From Gallaecimonas xiamenensis 3-C-1 (GTDB lineage: Bacteria > Pseudomonadota > Gammaproteobacteria > Enterobacterales > Gallaecimonadaceae): a stretch of DNA of 64,000 nucleotides. The notes beneath the pieces are model-generated. The model saw only the letters and a list, made by a program, of their open reading frames with translations. It did no database searches and had not been told where the DNA came from. Both the position numbers and the translations under genes were made by a program. Positions 46,688-55,163 of the stretch are shown in pieces (within the stretch, counting starts at the first letter, position 1; each line of letters opens with the position of its first letter). Location: contig NZ_AMRI01000009.1 in the NCBI RefSeq assembly GCF_000299915.1, positions 1-64,000 on the forward strand, in the 5' to 3' direction.

Positions 46688-48352
46688 TTGTTACTGGTGC
46701 TGCCCCTGTTTCAGCAGATGAGCGTGTATCTGCTGATCGCCTACGTGTTTTCAAAAACGCCCCTGTTCCGGCCCCTGGCCAGCCTGTCGAGCTGGCCTAT
46801 CCACAAGCTGATGGTGTACACCATCTTCTCGGGCTTTTGCATCATGGGTACCTACTTTGGCCAACAGACCATGGACGCCATCGCCAATACCCGCGCCATC
46901 GGCGCTATCTTGGGTGGCTTGTTGGGGGGGCCGGTGGTGGGCACGGCGGTGGGCTTTACCGGCGGCATGCACCGCTATTCCATGGGCGGCTTTACCGATG
47001 TGGCCTGTGCCATTTCCACCACCTGGGAAGGTTTTTTGGGGGGGCTGCTGCACGCCTTCTGGCAGCGCTGCGGCCAGACCGAGCGCATCTTCAACCCTTG
47101 GCAGGCCTTTATTCTGGGGCTTTTTGCCGAAGCCTGCCAAATGGCCATCATCCTTATCGTCGCCCAGCCCTTCGAACAGGCCAAAGAGTTGGTGCTGGCC
47201 ATCGCCTTGCCGATGATGCTGGCCAATGCCACAGGGGCGGCGCTGTTTCTCAGTTTTATCCGTGACGCCAAGTTTCGGGCCGAGGAGGTGGCCACCAAGG
47301 TGTCGGACCGGGCCCTGCGTATCGCCCGGCGCTGCGTTGGGGTGTTGGAGCAGGGCTTTAACGCCCAGTCGGCCCAGCTGATTGCCGAAATCGTCAAGGA
47401 CGAGACCGGGGTGGCGGCGGTGGCCATCACCGACCGGGACCGCATCCTGGCCTTTACCGGCACCGGCGCCGACCACCACCAGGTGGGCCGGCCCATCTCC
47501 TCGGCCATTACCCTCGATGCCATCCGCTATAACAGGGTGGTGTTTGCCGACGGCCTCACCACCCCTTACCAGTGCTCCATCAGCAGCGACTGCGAATTGG
47601 GCTCGTCCCTGGTGGTGCCGTTGAAAGGGGAAAAGGAGGTGGTGGGCACCATCAAGCTCTACGAACCCAAGCGCAAGCTGTTTCGCAACCTCAACCGCAG
47701 CCTGGGGGTAGGCATTGCCGGGGTGCTGTCCAACCAGTTGCTGCACGACCAGCTCCAGGCCAACCGGGCGCTGCTGGCCGAAGCCGAACTGCGGGCCCTG
47801 GAAGCCAAGGTCAACCCCCACTTTTTGTTCAACAGCCTCAATACGGTGGCGGCGGTGCTGCGCCGGGACGCCAAGAAGGCCAGGGAGCTGATTGTCCATC
47901 TGGCCGGCTTTTTGCGGGGCAACCTGGGCCGCCACAGCGTCACCGTCAGCCTGGCCGAGGAATTTGCCCACATCGACCATTACCTGGCCATCGAAAAGGT
48001 CCGCTTCGGGGAGCGCCTGGCCTACAGCGAGTCTTTGGACAAGGCCTTGGAGTCGGAGCGGGTGCCGGCCTTGGCTATTCAGACCCTGGTGGAAAACGCC
48101 ATCAAGCACGGCATCAGCCGTGCCGAAGCGGGCGGTAAGGTGCGGTTGTCGGCAGAGCTGGACGGGGAACTGGTGCGTATCGTGGTGGAAGACAGTGCCG
48201 CCCGGCTGCCGGTCAAGACCGACGGCCTTGGCCTTAAGCTGGTCCGTGAACGCTTTGCCGCTTTAGGGGTATCTTGTACACTGCGTCTCCACCACGAGCC
48301 GGGGCACTGTACCCGTGCAGAGTTAACTTGGCCAAGAGGTACCCTGTCATGA
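46688..48352 (+). CDS. btsS: LytS/YehU-type sensor kinase of the BtsSR system
   Basis: 554 residues, similar in length and sequence to E. coli BtsS (561), which senses pyruvate. The membrane domain (5TM-5TMR_LYT) includes ANTRAIGAILGGLLGGPVVG and GGMHRYSMGGFTD, both nearly identical in E. coli. A GAF-like segment follows (VAAVAITDRDRILAFTGTGA, GTIKLYEPKRKLF), then the His-kinase domain with His378 in AKVNPHFLFNSLNTV and VENAIKHG. Start is TTG 46688 (GTG 46697 possible), directly after iaaA; a longer frame from 46592 is an iaaA shadow. The stop overlaps btsR. Confidence 0.93.
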   Translation: MLLVLPLFQQMSVYLLIAYVFSKTPLFRPLASLSSWPIHKLMVYTIFSGFCIMGTYFGQQTMDAIANTRAIGAILGGLLGGPVVGTAVGFTGGMHRYSMGGFTDVACAISTTWEGFLGGLLHAFWQRCGQTERIFNPWQAFILGLFAEACQMAIILIVAQPFEQAKELVLAIALPMMLANATGAALFLSFIRDAKFRAEEVATKVSDRALRIARRCVGVLEQGFNAQSAQLIAEIVKDETGVAAVAITDRDRILAFTGTGADHHQVGRPISSAITLDAIRYNRVVFADGLTTPYQCSISSDCELGSSLVVPLKGEKEVVGTIKLYEPKRKLFRNLNRSLGVGIAGVLSNQLLHDQLQANRALLAEAELRALEAKVNPHFLFNSLNTVAAVLRRDAKKARELIVHLAGFLRGNLGRHSVTVSLAEEFAHIDHYLAIEKVRFGERLAYSESLDKALESERVPALAIQTLVENAIKHGISRAEAGGKVRLSAELDGELVRIVVEDSAARLPVKTDGLGLKLVRERFAALGVSCTLRLHHEPGHCTRAELTWPRGTLS

Positions 48353-49047
48353 TCCGGGCGTTGTTAGTCGATGATGAACCCCTGGCACGCGAAGAACTGA
48401 CGGCGCTGTTGGAAGAAGCCGGCGGCGTTAAAGTGGTGGGGGAAGCGGGTACCGGCAAGGACGGCCTGCTAAAGGCCCGTGAACTCATCCCTGACGTCAT
48501 CTTCCTGGACGTGGACATGCCGGGCCTGTCCGGGGTGGAAGTGAGCAGCCTGCTGCCCGAACCTCGCCCGGCCCTGGTGTTTGTCACCGCCCACCAACAC
48601 TATGCCCTTGATGCCTTCAACGAGGCGGCCCTGGACTACCTCCTAAAGCCGGTAGATCCGGAGCGCCTGGCCAAGACCCTAAAGCGCCTGGAAAGCGTCG
48701 GCCTGGGGGAAGCGGACACCAGCCCTCTCGAGCGCCTGGCCTGTTACCAGGGTAACACGGTGCGGCTGGTAGCCCCCAAGGACATCGATTGTGCCTATGT
48801 GGACTTGACCGGCACCCAGGTGGTGTCCAAAGGGGAGCTGCTCCATTGCCAGTTGCCTCTGAAAACCCTCGAAGCGCGGCTGCCCTTGTTGCGGGTACAC
48901 CGCCAATACCTGGTCAACCCCGACGCCATCAAGGCCATCGCCATCAAGGAAAGTGGCGCCGAGATAGAAACCCCTTATGGCACCAAGGTGCCGGTGTCCC
49001 GCCGCTACCTCAAACAGTTAAAGGAAAAATACCTGCTGCCGATCTAA
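48349..49047 (+). CDS. btsR: LytTR-type response regulator of the BtsSR system
   Basis: 232 residues. REC domain with Asp54 (FLDVDMPGLSG) and Lys in LLKPVDPERL, then a LytTR DNA-binding domain at about residues 130-232 (KGELLHCQLPLKTLEARLPL, LLRVHRQYLVNPDAIKAI). Its E. coli counterpart BtsR (YehT) binds tandem ACC(G/A)CT(C/T)A repeats and activates the CstA-family gene btsT. ATG 48349 overlaps the btsS stop (ATGA). A matching site lies upstream of cstA at 51959. A strong terminator follows this gene. Confidence 0.93.
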   Translation: MIRALLVDDEPLAREELTALLEEAGGVKVVGEAGTGKDGLLKARELIPDVIFLDVDMPGLSGVEVSSLLPEPRPALVFVTAHQHYALDAFNEAALDYLLKPVDPERLAKTLKRLESVGLGEADTSPLERLACYQGNTVRLVAPKDIDCAYVDLTGTQVVSKGELLHCQLPLKTLEARLPLLRVHRQYLVNPDAIKAIAIKESGAEIETPYGTKVPVSRRYLKQLKEKYLLPI

Positions 49048-49060
49048 CCCTGGGTAGCGC

Positions 49061-49089
49061 AAACCGCGCCAAGGCCGGCGCGGTTTTTT
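49061..49089 (+). terminator. Terminator after btsR
   Basis: A 10-bp stem, AAACCGCGCC (49061-49070) with GGCGCGGTTT (49077-49086), and T-run to 49089. It separates btsR from the diverged CstA gene. Confidence 0.92.
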
Positions 49090-49111
49090 ATTGCTGTAAA
49101 AAGGACATCTG

Positions 49112-50476
49112 ATGTTGTGGTTGTTGTTCGGCCTGGCGCTTTTTGCCGGTGCCTACCGTTTTCTGCTTCCCCTGCTGGCCCGCCAGTTGGGTGACGCTCC
49201 CCAAGCCGCCAGAGCCCCTGGCCCGCGCCTCTCTCCCTGGTCCCTGATGTTGTCGCAAGTGGCGACCGTCGCCCTTGGCCCTCTGCTGGTGGGCTGTTAC
49301 CTGGCTTCCAAGCTGCATGGCTGGAGCCTGGTGGTGATCCCGGTTTTTTATATCGCCTTGGCCCTGGTGCTGCATTTTTTGGTGGCCAGCCGCGCCCTTG
49401 CCGGCCAACGCCAATCCCTGGTGGCCCTGCTGGGCCCAAGGCTGCCTACCTTTGCCCGCCACATCCTGGCGCTGCTGGTGGTGCTGGTCTCGGTCTTTAA
49501 CCTGCATCTGGCCATGAGCGATTTCAAGCTCAGGCCCTGGCACGATGACGGCCTGGTGGGTGTCGGCCTGGTGCTGCTGGCAAGTTGGGCCGTTATCGGC
49601 CGCAACCGCTGGGTATTTCGCTACCTGTTGCCACTGCTGGCGCTGCTGATGCTGGGGGGCACCTTGGCGGCCTTGGTGCTGGCCCTGATGGGCGGCAAGG
49701 CCCAGTGGCAGCTGGACGCAGCCCACTTCACGGCGCTGCCGGCGCTTGGCGACGCCACCTTACTGCTGGCGAGCTTCCTGGGCACCCTGGCTCTGGTACC
49801 GAGCCTGGCCGGGCAGGGCAGCGGGCCGCGCCAAGGGGCCCTTATCGGCGCCGCCCCGGTGCTGTTAAATGGCGCCTTGACCCTGGTGTGGGCGGTGCTG
49901 ACCCTGGTATTGCTGGGGCCCGCTACCCAGGACCAAGCGGACTCGCCTTTCTTCTTATGGGGGGCCATCGACAACCTGGTTGAGGCCTTGGGCCTGTCAC
50001 CCCACCTTTGGCTGAAGCTGTGGATGCAGCTGCCGGTCTTGGCGTTGCTGCTGGTGTCCTTGCGGGCAGCGCGCCTGGCCTGGGCCGACGCCCTGGCATT
50101 TGACCAACAAAGCCTGGGGCGGCGCTGCCTGCTGGGGTTGCCGGTATTGCTGCTCCTTGTGGGAACCACCTTGGACGATGACGGCCCCCAAATGCTCGGC
50201 ATTTTTGCCCTGGGGAGCGGGGTGCTGGTGGGCCTTTGGGTGACACTGGCGCTGCTTTGGCAAAGCCGCCGGCCTGGCCATTGGCCCTGGTGGCCGCTGG
50301 CTGCCTGGGCCCTTTGCGCCCTGCTGGCCATATCCTATGCCTGGACCATGGTGCTGTGGTCCCTTCAGAGCCTGGGCTGGTACCTGGGCGAGATGGGTAG
50401 CTGGGCCCTTGGCCTGGTGCTTTTGGCCGGGCTTACAGTGCTGGCCTGGCGCCACAGGCCAAGGGGCGTCGCCTGA
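49112..50476 (+). CDS. Diverged CstA-like membrane protein (copy A)
   Basis: 454 residues, almost wholly hydrophobic, about 12 helices, no known name. It aligns end to end by eye with the canonical CstA at 52060. The N-terminus MLWLLFGLALFAGAYRFLL pairs with MLWFLLGVCTLIAGYFIYG. SLRAARLAWADALAFDQQ (from Ser316) pairs with SFRAARLILADFLNFDQ of CstA. LVPSLAGQ replaces the CstA HATQSPLMARC element, and GDT before SFRAAR is lost. Hence it likely keeps the fold without normal transport. AAAGGA is upstream of ATG 49112. It follows the btsR terminator, so it needs its own promoter or read-through. A minor alternative is an unrelated multi-pass family. Confidence 0.72.
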   Translation: MLWLLFGLALFAGAYRFLLPLLARQLGDAPQAARAPGPRLSPWSLMLSQVATVALGPLLVGCYLASKLHGWSLVVIPVFYIALALVLHFLVASRALAGQRQSLVALLGPRLPTFARHILALLVVLVSVFNLHLAMSDFKLRPWHDDGLVGVGLVLLASWAVIGRNRWVFRYLLPLLALLMLGGTLAALVLALMGGKAQWQLDAAHFTALPALGDATLLLASFLGTLALVPSLAGQGSGPRQGALIGAAPVLLNGALTLVWAVLTLVLLGPATQDQADSPFFLWGAIDNLVEALGLSPHLWLKLWMQLPVLALLLVSLRAARLAWADALAFDQQSLGRRCLLGLPVLLLLVGTTLDDDGPQMLGIFALGSGVLVGLWVTLALLWQSRRPGHWPWWPLAAWALCALLAISYAWTMVLWSLQSLGWYLGEMGSWALGLVLLAGLTVLAWRHRPRGVA

Positions 50477-50491
50477 CCTTAAGGCACCCAA

Positions 50492-50506
50492 GCGCCCGCC
50501 GGGCGC
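50492..50506 (+). other. Small GC hairpin between the two diverged CstA genes
   Basis: GCGCCC (50492-50497) and GGGCGC (50501-50506) with a 3-base loop and no T-run; not a typical terminator, so the two genes may share a transcript. Confidence 0.4.
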
Positions 50507-50535
50507 CCTAATGGACACTATCAAAAGGAATCGTG

Positions 50536-51912
50536 ATGTTGGGTTTAGGATTGGCATTGGCCCTGTTGGTGGCTGCTTACCTGAAGTTGGTGCCACAGCT
50601 TGCCAGGTTTGAAGGGCCGGCCAAACAGGCCGAGGCCCCGTTACAAAAAGGGCCGTCCCCCTGGGCCTTGATGCTCTCGCAGGTGGCCCTTCATAACCTT
50701 GGCCAGTTGCTGTCCGGTACCTTTTTTGTGCTGCTGCTGGGCACCTGGGGCCTGGCGGCTATCATGGTGCTCTACCTGAGCCTTGCCCTGATTCAGAACT
50801 ACCTGGTGGCCGGGCATGCCATCGGTACCGGCAAGCTGTCGGTGGTGGCCATGTTAAGCCCCCGCACCCCCGAGCTGCTGCGCCACCTGCTGGGCATGCT
50901 GGCGGTGCTGACCCTGGGATTGTTGGCGGCCTTTGCCGTCGGCGGCATGACTTACTTCCTCAAAGAACTGTTCGATGTGCCGGAATATGGGGTCAGGCTC
51001 GCCCAACTGGCGCTGGTGTTGCTGGCGTGCTTCGCCCTCTTTAGCCGTGGGCGCTGGCTGGTCCGTTACCTGCTGCCGGCCCTGGCGGTGCTGTCCCTGG
51101 CCGGCACCCTGGCGGTGTTCGGGGTAGCGCTGGTCAGTGACCATAGCCAATGGCATTTTGTGAAGGCACAACCCCTGGAGGTCATTGCCAGGGAGTGGAC
51201 CAGGGTTGGGACCCTCACTACCTTTCTGCTGGGGGGCTATTTGGCCCTGGTGCCCAGCCTGGCCGGCCTGTGCCGGGACCGACAACAACGGGCCTTGGTG
51301 GGGGCCATGCCGGTGCTGGTTAATGGCGCCGTGGCGTTGCTTTGGGGGGCCATTATCCTGGCGCTATTGGGCGCCGAGGCCGGCACCTTGGTGGCGCAAC
51401 AGGTCAGAGACGTTGCGCTGGCAGAGCAGCTGTTTGGCGAGTGGGGACGCGAAGGGCTGTTCCTGCTCACCCTGGCGCCGCAGCTGGCGCTGATGCTGGT
51501 AGCCCTGCGCGCCGCTCGCCTGGCCTTTGCCGACGCCCTCAGATTCGCGCAGAGCCGGCTGGTACAGCGGGTCTTGGTGGGGCTGGCGGTGCTGATGATC
51601 TTCTTGCGGGTGCTGTTTAGTTTCGATGTCGAGCTGAACCCCGACTGGCCCCTTAAGATCAAGGATTGCGGCCACCTGATCCTGGGGGTGCTGCTGCTGT
51701 GGTGGCCGCTGCAACGGCTATGGCAGCGCCAATGCTGGGGCGGCTGGCTGCCGGGGGCACTGGCTCTGCTGTGCGGCATTGCCCTGGCGGTATGGAACCT
51801 GCTGTGGTGGATGGACAGCACTTGGGTCTTCGCTGCCCTCTGCGCCACTGCCGCCCTGGTGCTGCTGGTGACACTGTGGTTTCAGCGCCGGCCCAAGGAG
51901 CAGGGGCTATAG
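50536..51912 (+). CDS. Diverged CstA-like membrane protein (copy B)
   Basis: 458 residues, multi-pass membrane protein, paralogue of copy A: both share PWxLMLSQVA near residue 40, RWLVRYLLPALAVLSLAGTL, LALVPSLAGLC and ALRAARLAFADALRFAQSR (from Ala323, where canonical CstA has the SFRAAR segment). It also lacks the GDT and HATQSPLMARC elements. It has a distinctive hydrophilic stretch (RDVALAEQLFGEWGREG). Start ATG 50536 has AAGGA six bases ahead; GTG 50533 is adjacent. 59 bp after copy A, ended by a strong terminator. Function unknown; a regulatory or accessory role to CstA is inference. Confidence 0.72.
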   Translation: MLGLGLALALLVAAYLKLVPQLARFEGPAKQAEAPLQKGPSPWALMLSQVALHNLGQLLSGTFFVLLLGTWGLAAIMVLYLSLALIQNYLVAGHAIGTGKLSVVAMLSPRTPELLRHLLGMLAVLTLGLLAAFAVGGMTYFLKELFDVPEYGVRLAQLALVLLACFALFSRGRWLVRYLLPALAVLSLAGTLAVFGVALVSDHSQWHFVKAQPLEVIAREWTRVGTLTTFLLGGYLALVPSLAGLCRDRQQRALVGAMPVLVNGAVALLWGAIILALLGAEAGTLVAQQVRDVALAEQLFGEWGREGLFLLTLAPQLALMLVALRAARLAFADALRFAQSRLVQRVLVGLAVLMIFLRVLFSFDVELNPDWPLKIKDCGHLILGVLLLWWPLQRLWQRQCWGGWLPGALALLCGIALAVWNLLWWMDSTWVFAALCATAALVLLVTLWFQRRPKEQGL

Positions 51913-51914
51913 AT

Positions 51915-51941
51915 AAAAAAGCCGGCTTGCCGGCTTTTTTA
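51915..51941 (+). terminator. Terminator after copy B
   Basis: GCCGG (51921-51925) pairs with CCGGC (51930-51934) over CTTG, with A6 before and T6 after. It isolates the cstA promoter region from upstream transcription. Confidence 0.9.
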
Positions 51942-51958
51942 TTCAGGGTGCAACCCCA

Positions 51959-51987
51959 ACCACTCAGCTGGCCTTTACGACCACTGG
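51959..51987 (+). promoter_or_regulatory. Candidate BtsR operator upstream of cstA
   Basis: ACCACTCA (51959-51966) matches the E. coli BtsR/YehT half-site ACC(G/A)CT(C/T)A exactly; ACCACTGG (51980-51987) matches 6 of 8. The spacer is 13 bases, the spacing known for BtsR. A possible -10 element, TACATT (52019-52024), would place the site about 45-70 bases upstream of transcription start, as for a LytTR activator. Confidence 0.65.
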
Positions 51988-52059
51988 CGAAAAAGCCGGG
52001 TGCCGCGAGCGTAAACGGTACATTAGGCTTCCCCCAAATTATAAAAGGGGGAGTAACCT

Positions 52060-53487
52060 ATGTTGTGGTTCCTGCTGGGCGTTTGTACCCTCATCGCCGG
52101 CTATTTCATCTACGGTAAAGTCATAGAGCGCATCTTCGGCATCAAGCCGGAGCGCCAGACTCCGGCCATCGCCAATAACGACGGCGTCGACTACGTGCCC
52201 ATGTCCACCAAAAAGGTGTACCTGGTGCAACTGCTTAATATCGCTGGCCTTGGCCCCATCTTCGGTCCCATCCTCGGTGCCCTGTACGGCCCGGTAGCCC
52301 TGCTGTGGATCGTCTTCGGCTCCATCTTCGCCGGCGCCGTGCACGACTACTTCTCCGGCATGCTGTCGGTAAGGGCCGGCGGCGCGTCGGTGCCCACTGT
52401 GGTGGGCCGCGAGCTGGGCAAGGGTGCCAAGCACTTTATGAACGGCTTTGCCGTACTGCTGTTGCTGTTGGTGGGTGTGGTCTTCACCCTGGGCCCGGCC
52501 AAGCTGCTGGGTAACCTGTCCGGCACCTCGGTACCGGTGTGGGTCGCCATCATTTTCGGCTACTACATGATTGCCACCATAGTGCCCATCGACAAGATCA
52601 TCGGTCGCTTCTACCCGCTGTTCGGGGCGCTGCTGGTGTTCATGTCCGTCGGCCTGCTGGTTGGCCTTGGCCTGTCCGACAAGCCTTTCTATTCTTCCGG
52701 CATCACCCTTGAGAACCTGCATCCCAAGGATCTGCCCCTGTGGCCGCTGCTGTTCATCACCATTGCCTGTGGGGCCTTGTCCGGCTTCCACGCCACCCAG
52801 TCGCCGCTGATGGCTCGCTGCATGGAAAACGAAAGCAATGGCCGCTTCGTGTTCTACGGCGCCATGATAGGGGAGGGTGTGATTGCCCTTATTTGGGCCA
52901 CCCTGGGCATGTCCTTCTACGACAGCCCCGAAGCCCTTAACGCCACCCTGGCCAACGGCGGTCCCGCTGCCGTGGTCAACGAAGTATCCACCTCGTTGCT
53001 GGGTGCCGTGGGCGGCCTGCTGGCGATACTGGGAGTGGTGGTACTGCCCATCACCTCTGGCGACACCTCTTTCCGTGCCGCCCGCCTGATCCTGGCCGAC
53101 TTCCTGAACTTCGACCAAAAACCTATCGCCAAGCGCTTGATGATCGCCCTGCCCATGTTTGTGGTCGGCTTTTTCATCAGCAAAATGGACTTCAACGTGA
53201 TCTGGCGTTACTTCGGCTGGGCCAACCAGATGACTGCGGTGATGATGCTGTGGACCGCTGCGGTCTGGCTTAAGCGTCATGGCAAGTTCCACTGGGTGTG
53301 CACCATTCCCGCCACCTTTATGACGGGGGTGGTCAACGCCTACCTGCTGAGCGCCGAGATAGGCTTCGGCCTGCCTTTGGCCATCGCCGGCCCTATCGGC
53401 ATTGCCTCTTCGGCGCTGGTACTGGCCTGGATACTGCTAAGGGGTGGCAAAGGCGCCGCCACCGAGGCGGTAGCCGACCAGGCGTAA
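52060..53487 (+). CDS. cstA: CstA-family carbon starvation/pyruvate-type transporter (short form)
   Basis: 475-residue inner-membrane transporter. All family landmarks are present: NIAGLGPIFGPILGALYGP, VHDYFSGMLSVRAGGASVP, GFHATQSPLMARCMENE and TSGDTSFRAARLILADFLNF. E. coli relatives CstA and BtsT (about 700 residues) carry peptides or pyruvate with protons; shorter forms like this are common elsewhere. The BtsSR system nearby and the BtsR-type site upstream point to pyruvate as a likely substrate (inference). No small CstX/YbdD partner gene is adjacent. GGGGGAG lies before ATG 52060. Ends at a terminator. Confidence 0.94.
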   Translation: MLWFLLGVCTLIAGYFIYGKVIERIFGIKPERQTPAIANNDGVDYVPMSTKKVYLVQLLNIAGLGPIFGPILGALYGPVALLWIVFGSIFAGAVHDYFSGMLSVRAGGASVPTVVGRELGKGAKHFMNGFAVLLLLLVGVVFTLGPAKLLGNLSGTSVPVWVAIIFGYYMIATIVPIDKIIGRFYPLFGALLVFMSVGLLVGLGLSDKPFYSSGITLENLHPKDLPLWPLLFITIACGALSGFHATQSPLMARCMENESNGRFVFYGAMIGEGVIALIWATLGMSFYDSPEALNATLANGGPAAVVNEVSTSLLGAVGGLLAILGVVVLPITSGDTSFRAARLILADFLNFDQKPIAKRLMIALPMFVVGFFISKMDFNVIWRYFGWANQMTAVMMLWTAAVWLKRHGKFHWVCTIPATFMTGVVNAYLLSAEIGFGLPLAIAGPIGIASSALVLAWILLRGGKGAATEAVADQA

Positions 53488-53491
53488 CAAC

Positions 53492-53519
53492 AAAAACCGG
53501 GGCTTGCCCCGGTTTTTTT
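53492..53519. terminator. Bidirectional terminator after cstA
   Basis: CCGGGG (53497-53502) with CCCCGG (53507-53512), CTTG loop, A5 before and T7 after. Also ends the convergent nitrilase-like gene. Confidence 0.92.
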
Positions 53520-54372
53520 ATGGACGCTGTTTGGCCCAGTCCCTGTGGTTGAGCACCTGGCCGTTGTGGCGCACCGCCTCCAGGTGATCCAAGTCCAGGG
53601 CCTGGGTCAGCCACTGGCTTTGGGCGGGGTCCAACTCCTTGGACCGGGCCAGGATGCCGTCGTCCGGTAGCCCCAGATCTGGCGCCGTGTAGAAGGCCGC
53701 CTGGCCCAGGCTGTTGAAGATGGCCGGCGCCCAGGGGGCCTGTCCCACCAGGGGGCTTTGTACCACCAGGGTCTGGTTTTCCAAGGCCCTGGCCTGGCAG
53801 CCGATGCGTACCCTGTTCACCCCGGCCCCATTGTCGGTGCAAGACGGCACCAGGATAAAGCGGGCACCGGCGTCCACCAAAGCGCGGGTCAGCAGGGGAA
53901 ATTCCACGTCATAACAAATCTGTACCCCAAAGGCCTGGCCGGCAAAGACCAAGGGCGCGCTGGGTTGCCCAGGGCTCAGCTGCCAGCGCTCGGCTTCAAA
54001 GCGGGTGAGGATTTGTTTGTCCACAAAGCCTTGGACAGTGCCCTCGGCGGCAAACCAGGCCCGGTTCACATAACGGCCATCGGCCAGCTGCCAGGGGATG
54101 CTGGGCATGACGATGCCCTTGTTAAAGGCCTTGCTAAGGGCCCGGTACGTCTCCACGAACAGCTCCCGTACCTCCTGCAGGGCGCCAAGGGAACGGGCCA
54201 GGTGCCGGGCGGTCCGGGTCGGTTGCAGGCTCAAAAGCTCCAGGCTGGCGTACTCGGGAAAGAGCAGTAGCTCCCCTGGGGCGGCCGCTACCAGCGCCGC
54301 TTGCTTGGCGGTCCAGCTGGCAAGTTCCGGCAGGGCCTCGACCCGGTATTGGCAGGCGCTCAGGCTTAGCAT
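53518..54372 (-). CDS. Carbon-nitrogen hydrolase (nitrilase superfamily)
   Basis: 284-residue cytoplasmic hydrolase. The Glu-Lys-Cys triad fits LLLFPEYASLE (Glu), FVDKQILTRFE (Lys) and FGVQICYDVEFPLL (Cys). It resembles omega-amidase or amidohydrolase branches; the substrate is not identifiable. ATG 54372 starts at the conserved LSACQYRVEALPE; the frame extends to 54462 but that leader overlaps the divergent mtgA promoter and start and is not conserved. Divergent from mtgA. Confidence 0.9.
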   Translation of the reverse strand: MLSLSACQYRVEALPELASWTAKQAALVAAAPGELLLFPEYASLELLSLQPTRTARHLARSLGALQEVRELFVETYRALSKAFNKGIVMPSIPWQLADGRYVNRAWFAAEGTVQGFVDKQILTRFEAERWQLSPGQPSAPLVFAGQAFGVQICYDVEFPLLTRALVDAGARFILVPSCTDNGAGVNRVRIGCQARALENQTLVVQSPLVGQAPWAPAIFNSLGQAAFYTAPDLGLPDDGILARSKELDPAQSQWLTQALDLDHLEAVRHNGQVLNHRDWAKQRP

Positions 54373-54455
54373 GGCTGAACGGCGGGGCTGTTGATTTTCA
54401 TGGGCTTTCCCAGGCGGGTTACACTTGTCGTTCAGCATAAAGGGGAAGGTGGACC

Positions 54456-55133
54456 ATGGCAAAACGTCGGCGGGGAATAGGGGGCTGGGTCTGGGCCCTG
54501 GCTTGGCGCTGCCTGGTGTTTTTGCTACTGCTGTTGCTGGCGCTGCGCTTTGTGCCTGTGCCGACCACCGCCTTTATGCTGCAAAGCCCTTACCCGGTCA
54601 GCCAGCATTGGCTGCCATTAGACGAGCTGCCCAAGTGGGTGCCCCTGGCGGTGGTGGCCTCGGAAGATCAGCGCTTTGTCAGTCACTGGGGGATCGATGT
54701 CACCGAACTCGGTAACGCCTTGGAACGTTTCGATGATGGCGGCGGCCTGCGCGGCGCCAGCACCCTTAGCCAACAGACCGCCAAGAACCTGCTGCTTTGG
54801 CCGGGGCGCAGCCTGGTGCGAAAAGGCCTGGAGGCGGTACTGGCGGTGACCCTGGAAGGGGTCTGGGGCAAGAGGCGCATCTTGGAGGTGTACCTGAACG
54901 TCGCCGAATTCGGTAAGGGGATCTACGGGGTAGAGGCGGCCAGCCGCCACTACTTTGGCAAGTCGGCCCGTTATCTGACTGCCGGCGAGGCGGCGCGCCT
55001 GGCGGTGCTGCTGCCAAGCCCCAGGACCCGAAACCCCAACGCCCTGACCCCTTACCTGCGCCAACGAGTGGCCTGGGTAGAGCGGCAGATGCGCCAACTG
55101 GGCAGCAACTACCTGGACCCGCTCTTGCAATAA
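54456..55133 (+). CDS. mtgA: Monofunctional biosynthetic peptidoglycan transglycosylase
   Basis: 225 residues; polymerises lipid II glycan strands in the periplasm. An N-terminal TM anchor at about residues 12-32 (CLVFLLLLLLALRFV) is followed by the GT51 domain: catalytic Glu in VASEDQRFVSHWGID, then GASTLSQQTAKNLLLWPGRS, and a second Glu in EVYLNVAEFGKGIYGVEAAS. The length is right for MtgA, with no transpeptidase part. ATG 54456 lies 83 bp from the divergent nitrilase-like start and is preceded by AAGGGGAAGG. Confidence 0.96.
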   Translation: MAKRRRGIGGWVWALAWRCLVFLLLLLLALRFVPVPTTAFMLQSPYPVSQHWLPLDELPKWVPLAVVASEDQRFVSHWGIDVTELGNALERFDDGGGLRGASTLSQQTAKNLLLWPGRSLVRKGLEAVLAVTLEGVWGKRRILEVYLNVAEFGKGIYGVEAASRHYFGKSARYLTAGEAARLAVLLPSPRTRNPNALTPYLRQRVAWVERQMRQLGSNYLDPLLQ

Positions 55134-55160
55134 AAAACCCGGCCTTGGCCGGGCTTTTTA
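55132..55160. terminator. Bidirectional terminator between mtgA and secF
   Basis: CCCGGCC (55138-55144) with GGCCGGG (55147-55153), A6 before and T5 after; serves mtgA and the convergent secF ending at 55164. Confidence 0.9.
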
Positions 55161-55163
55161 TCC

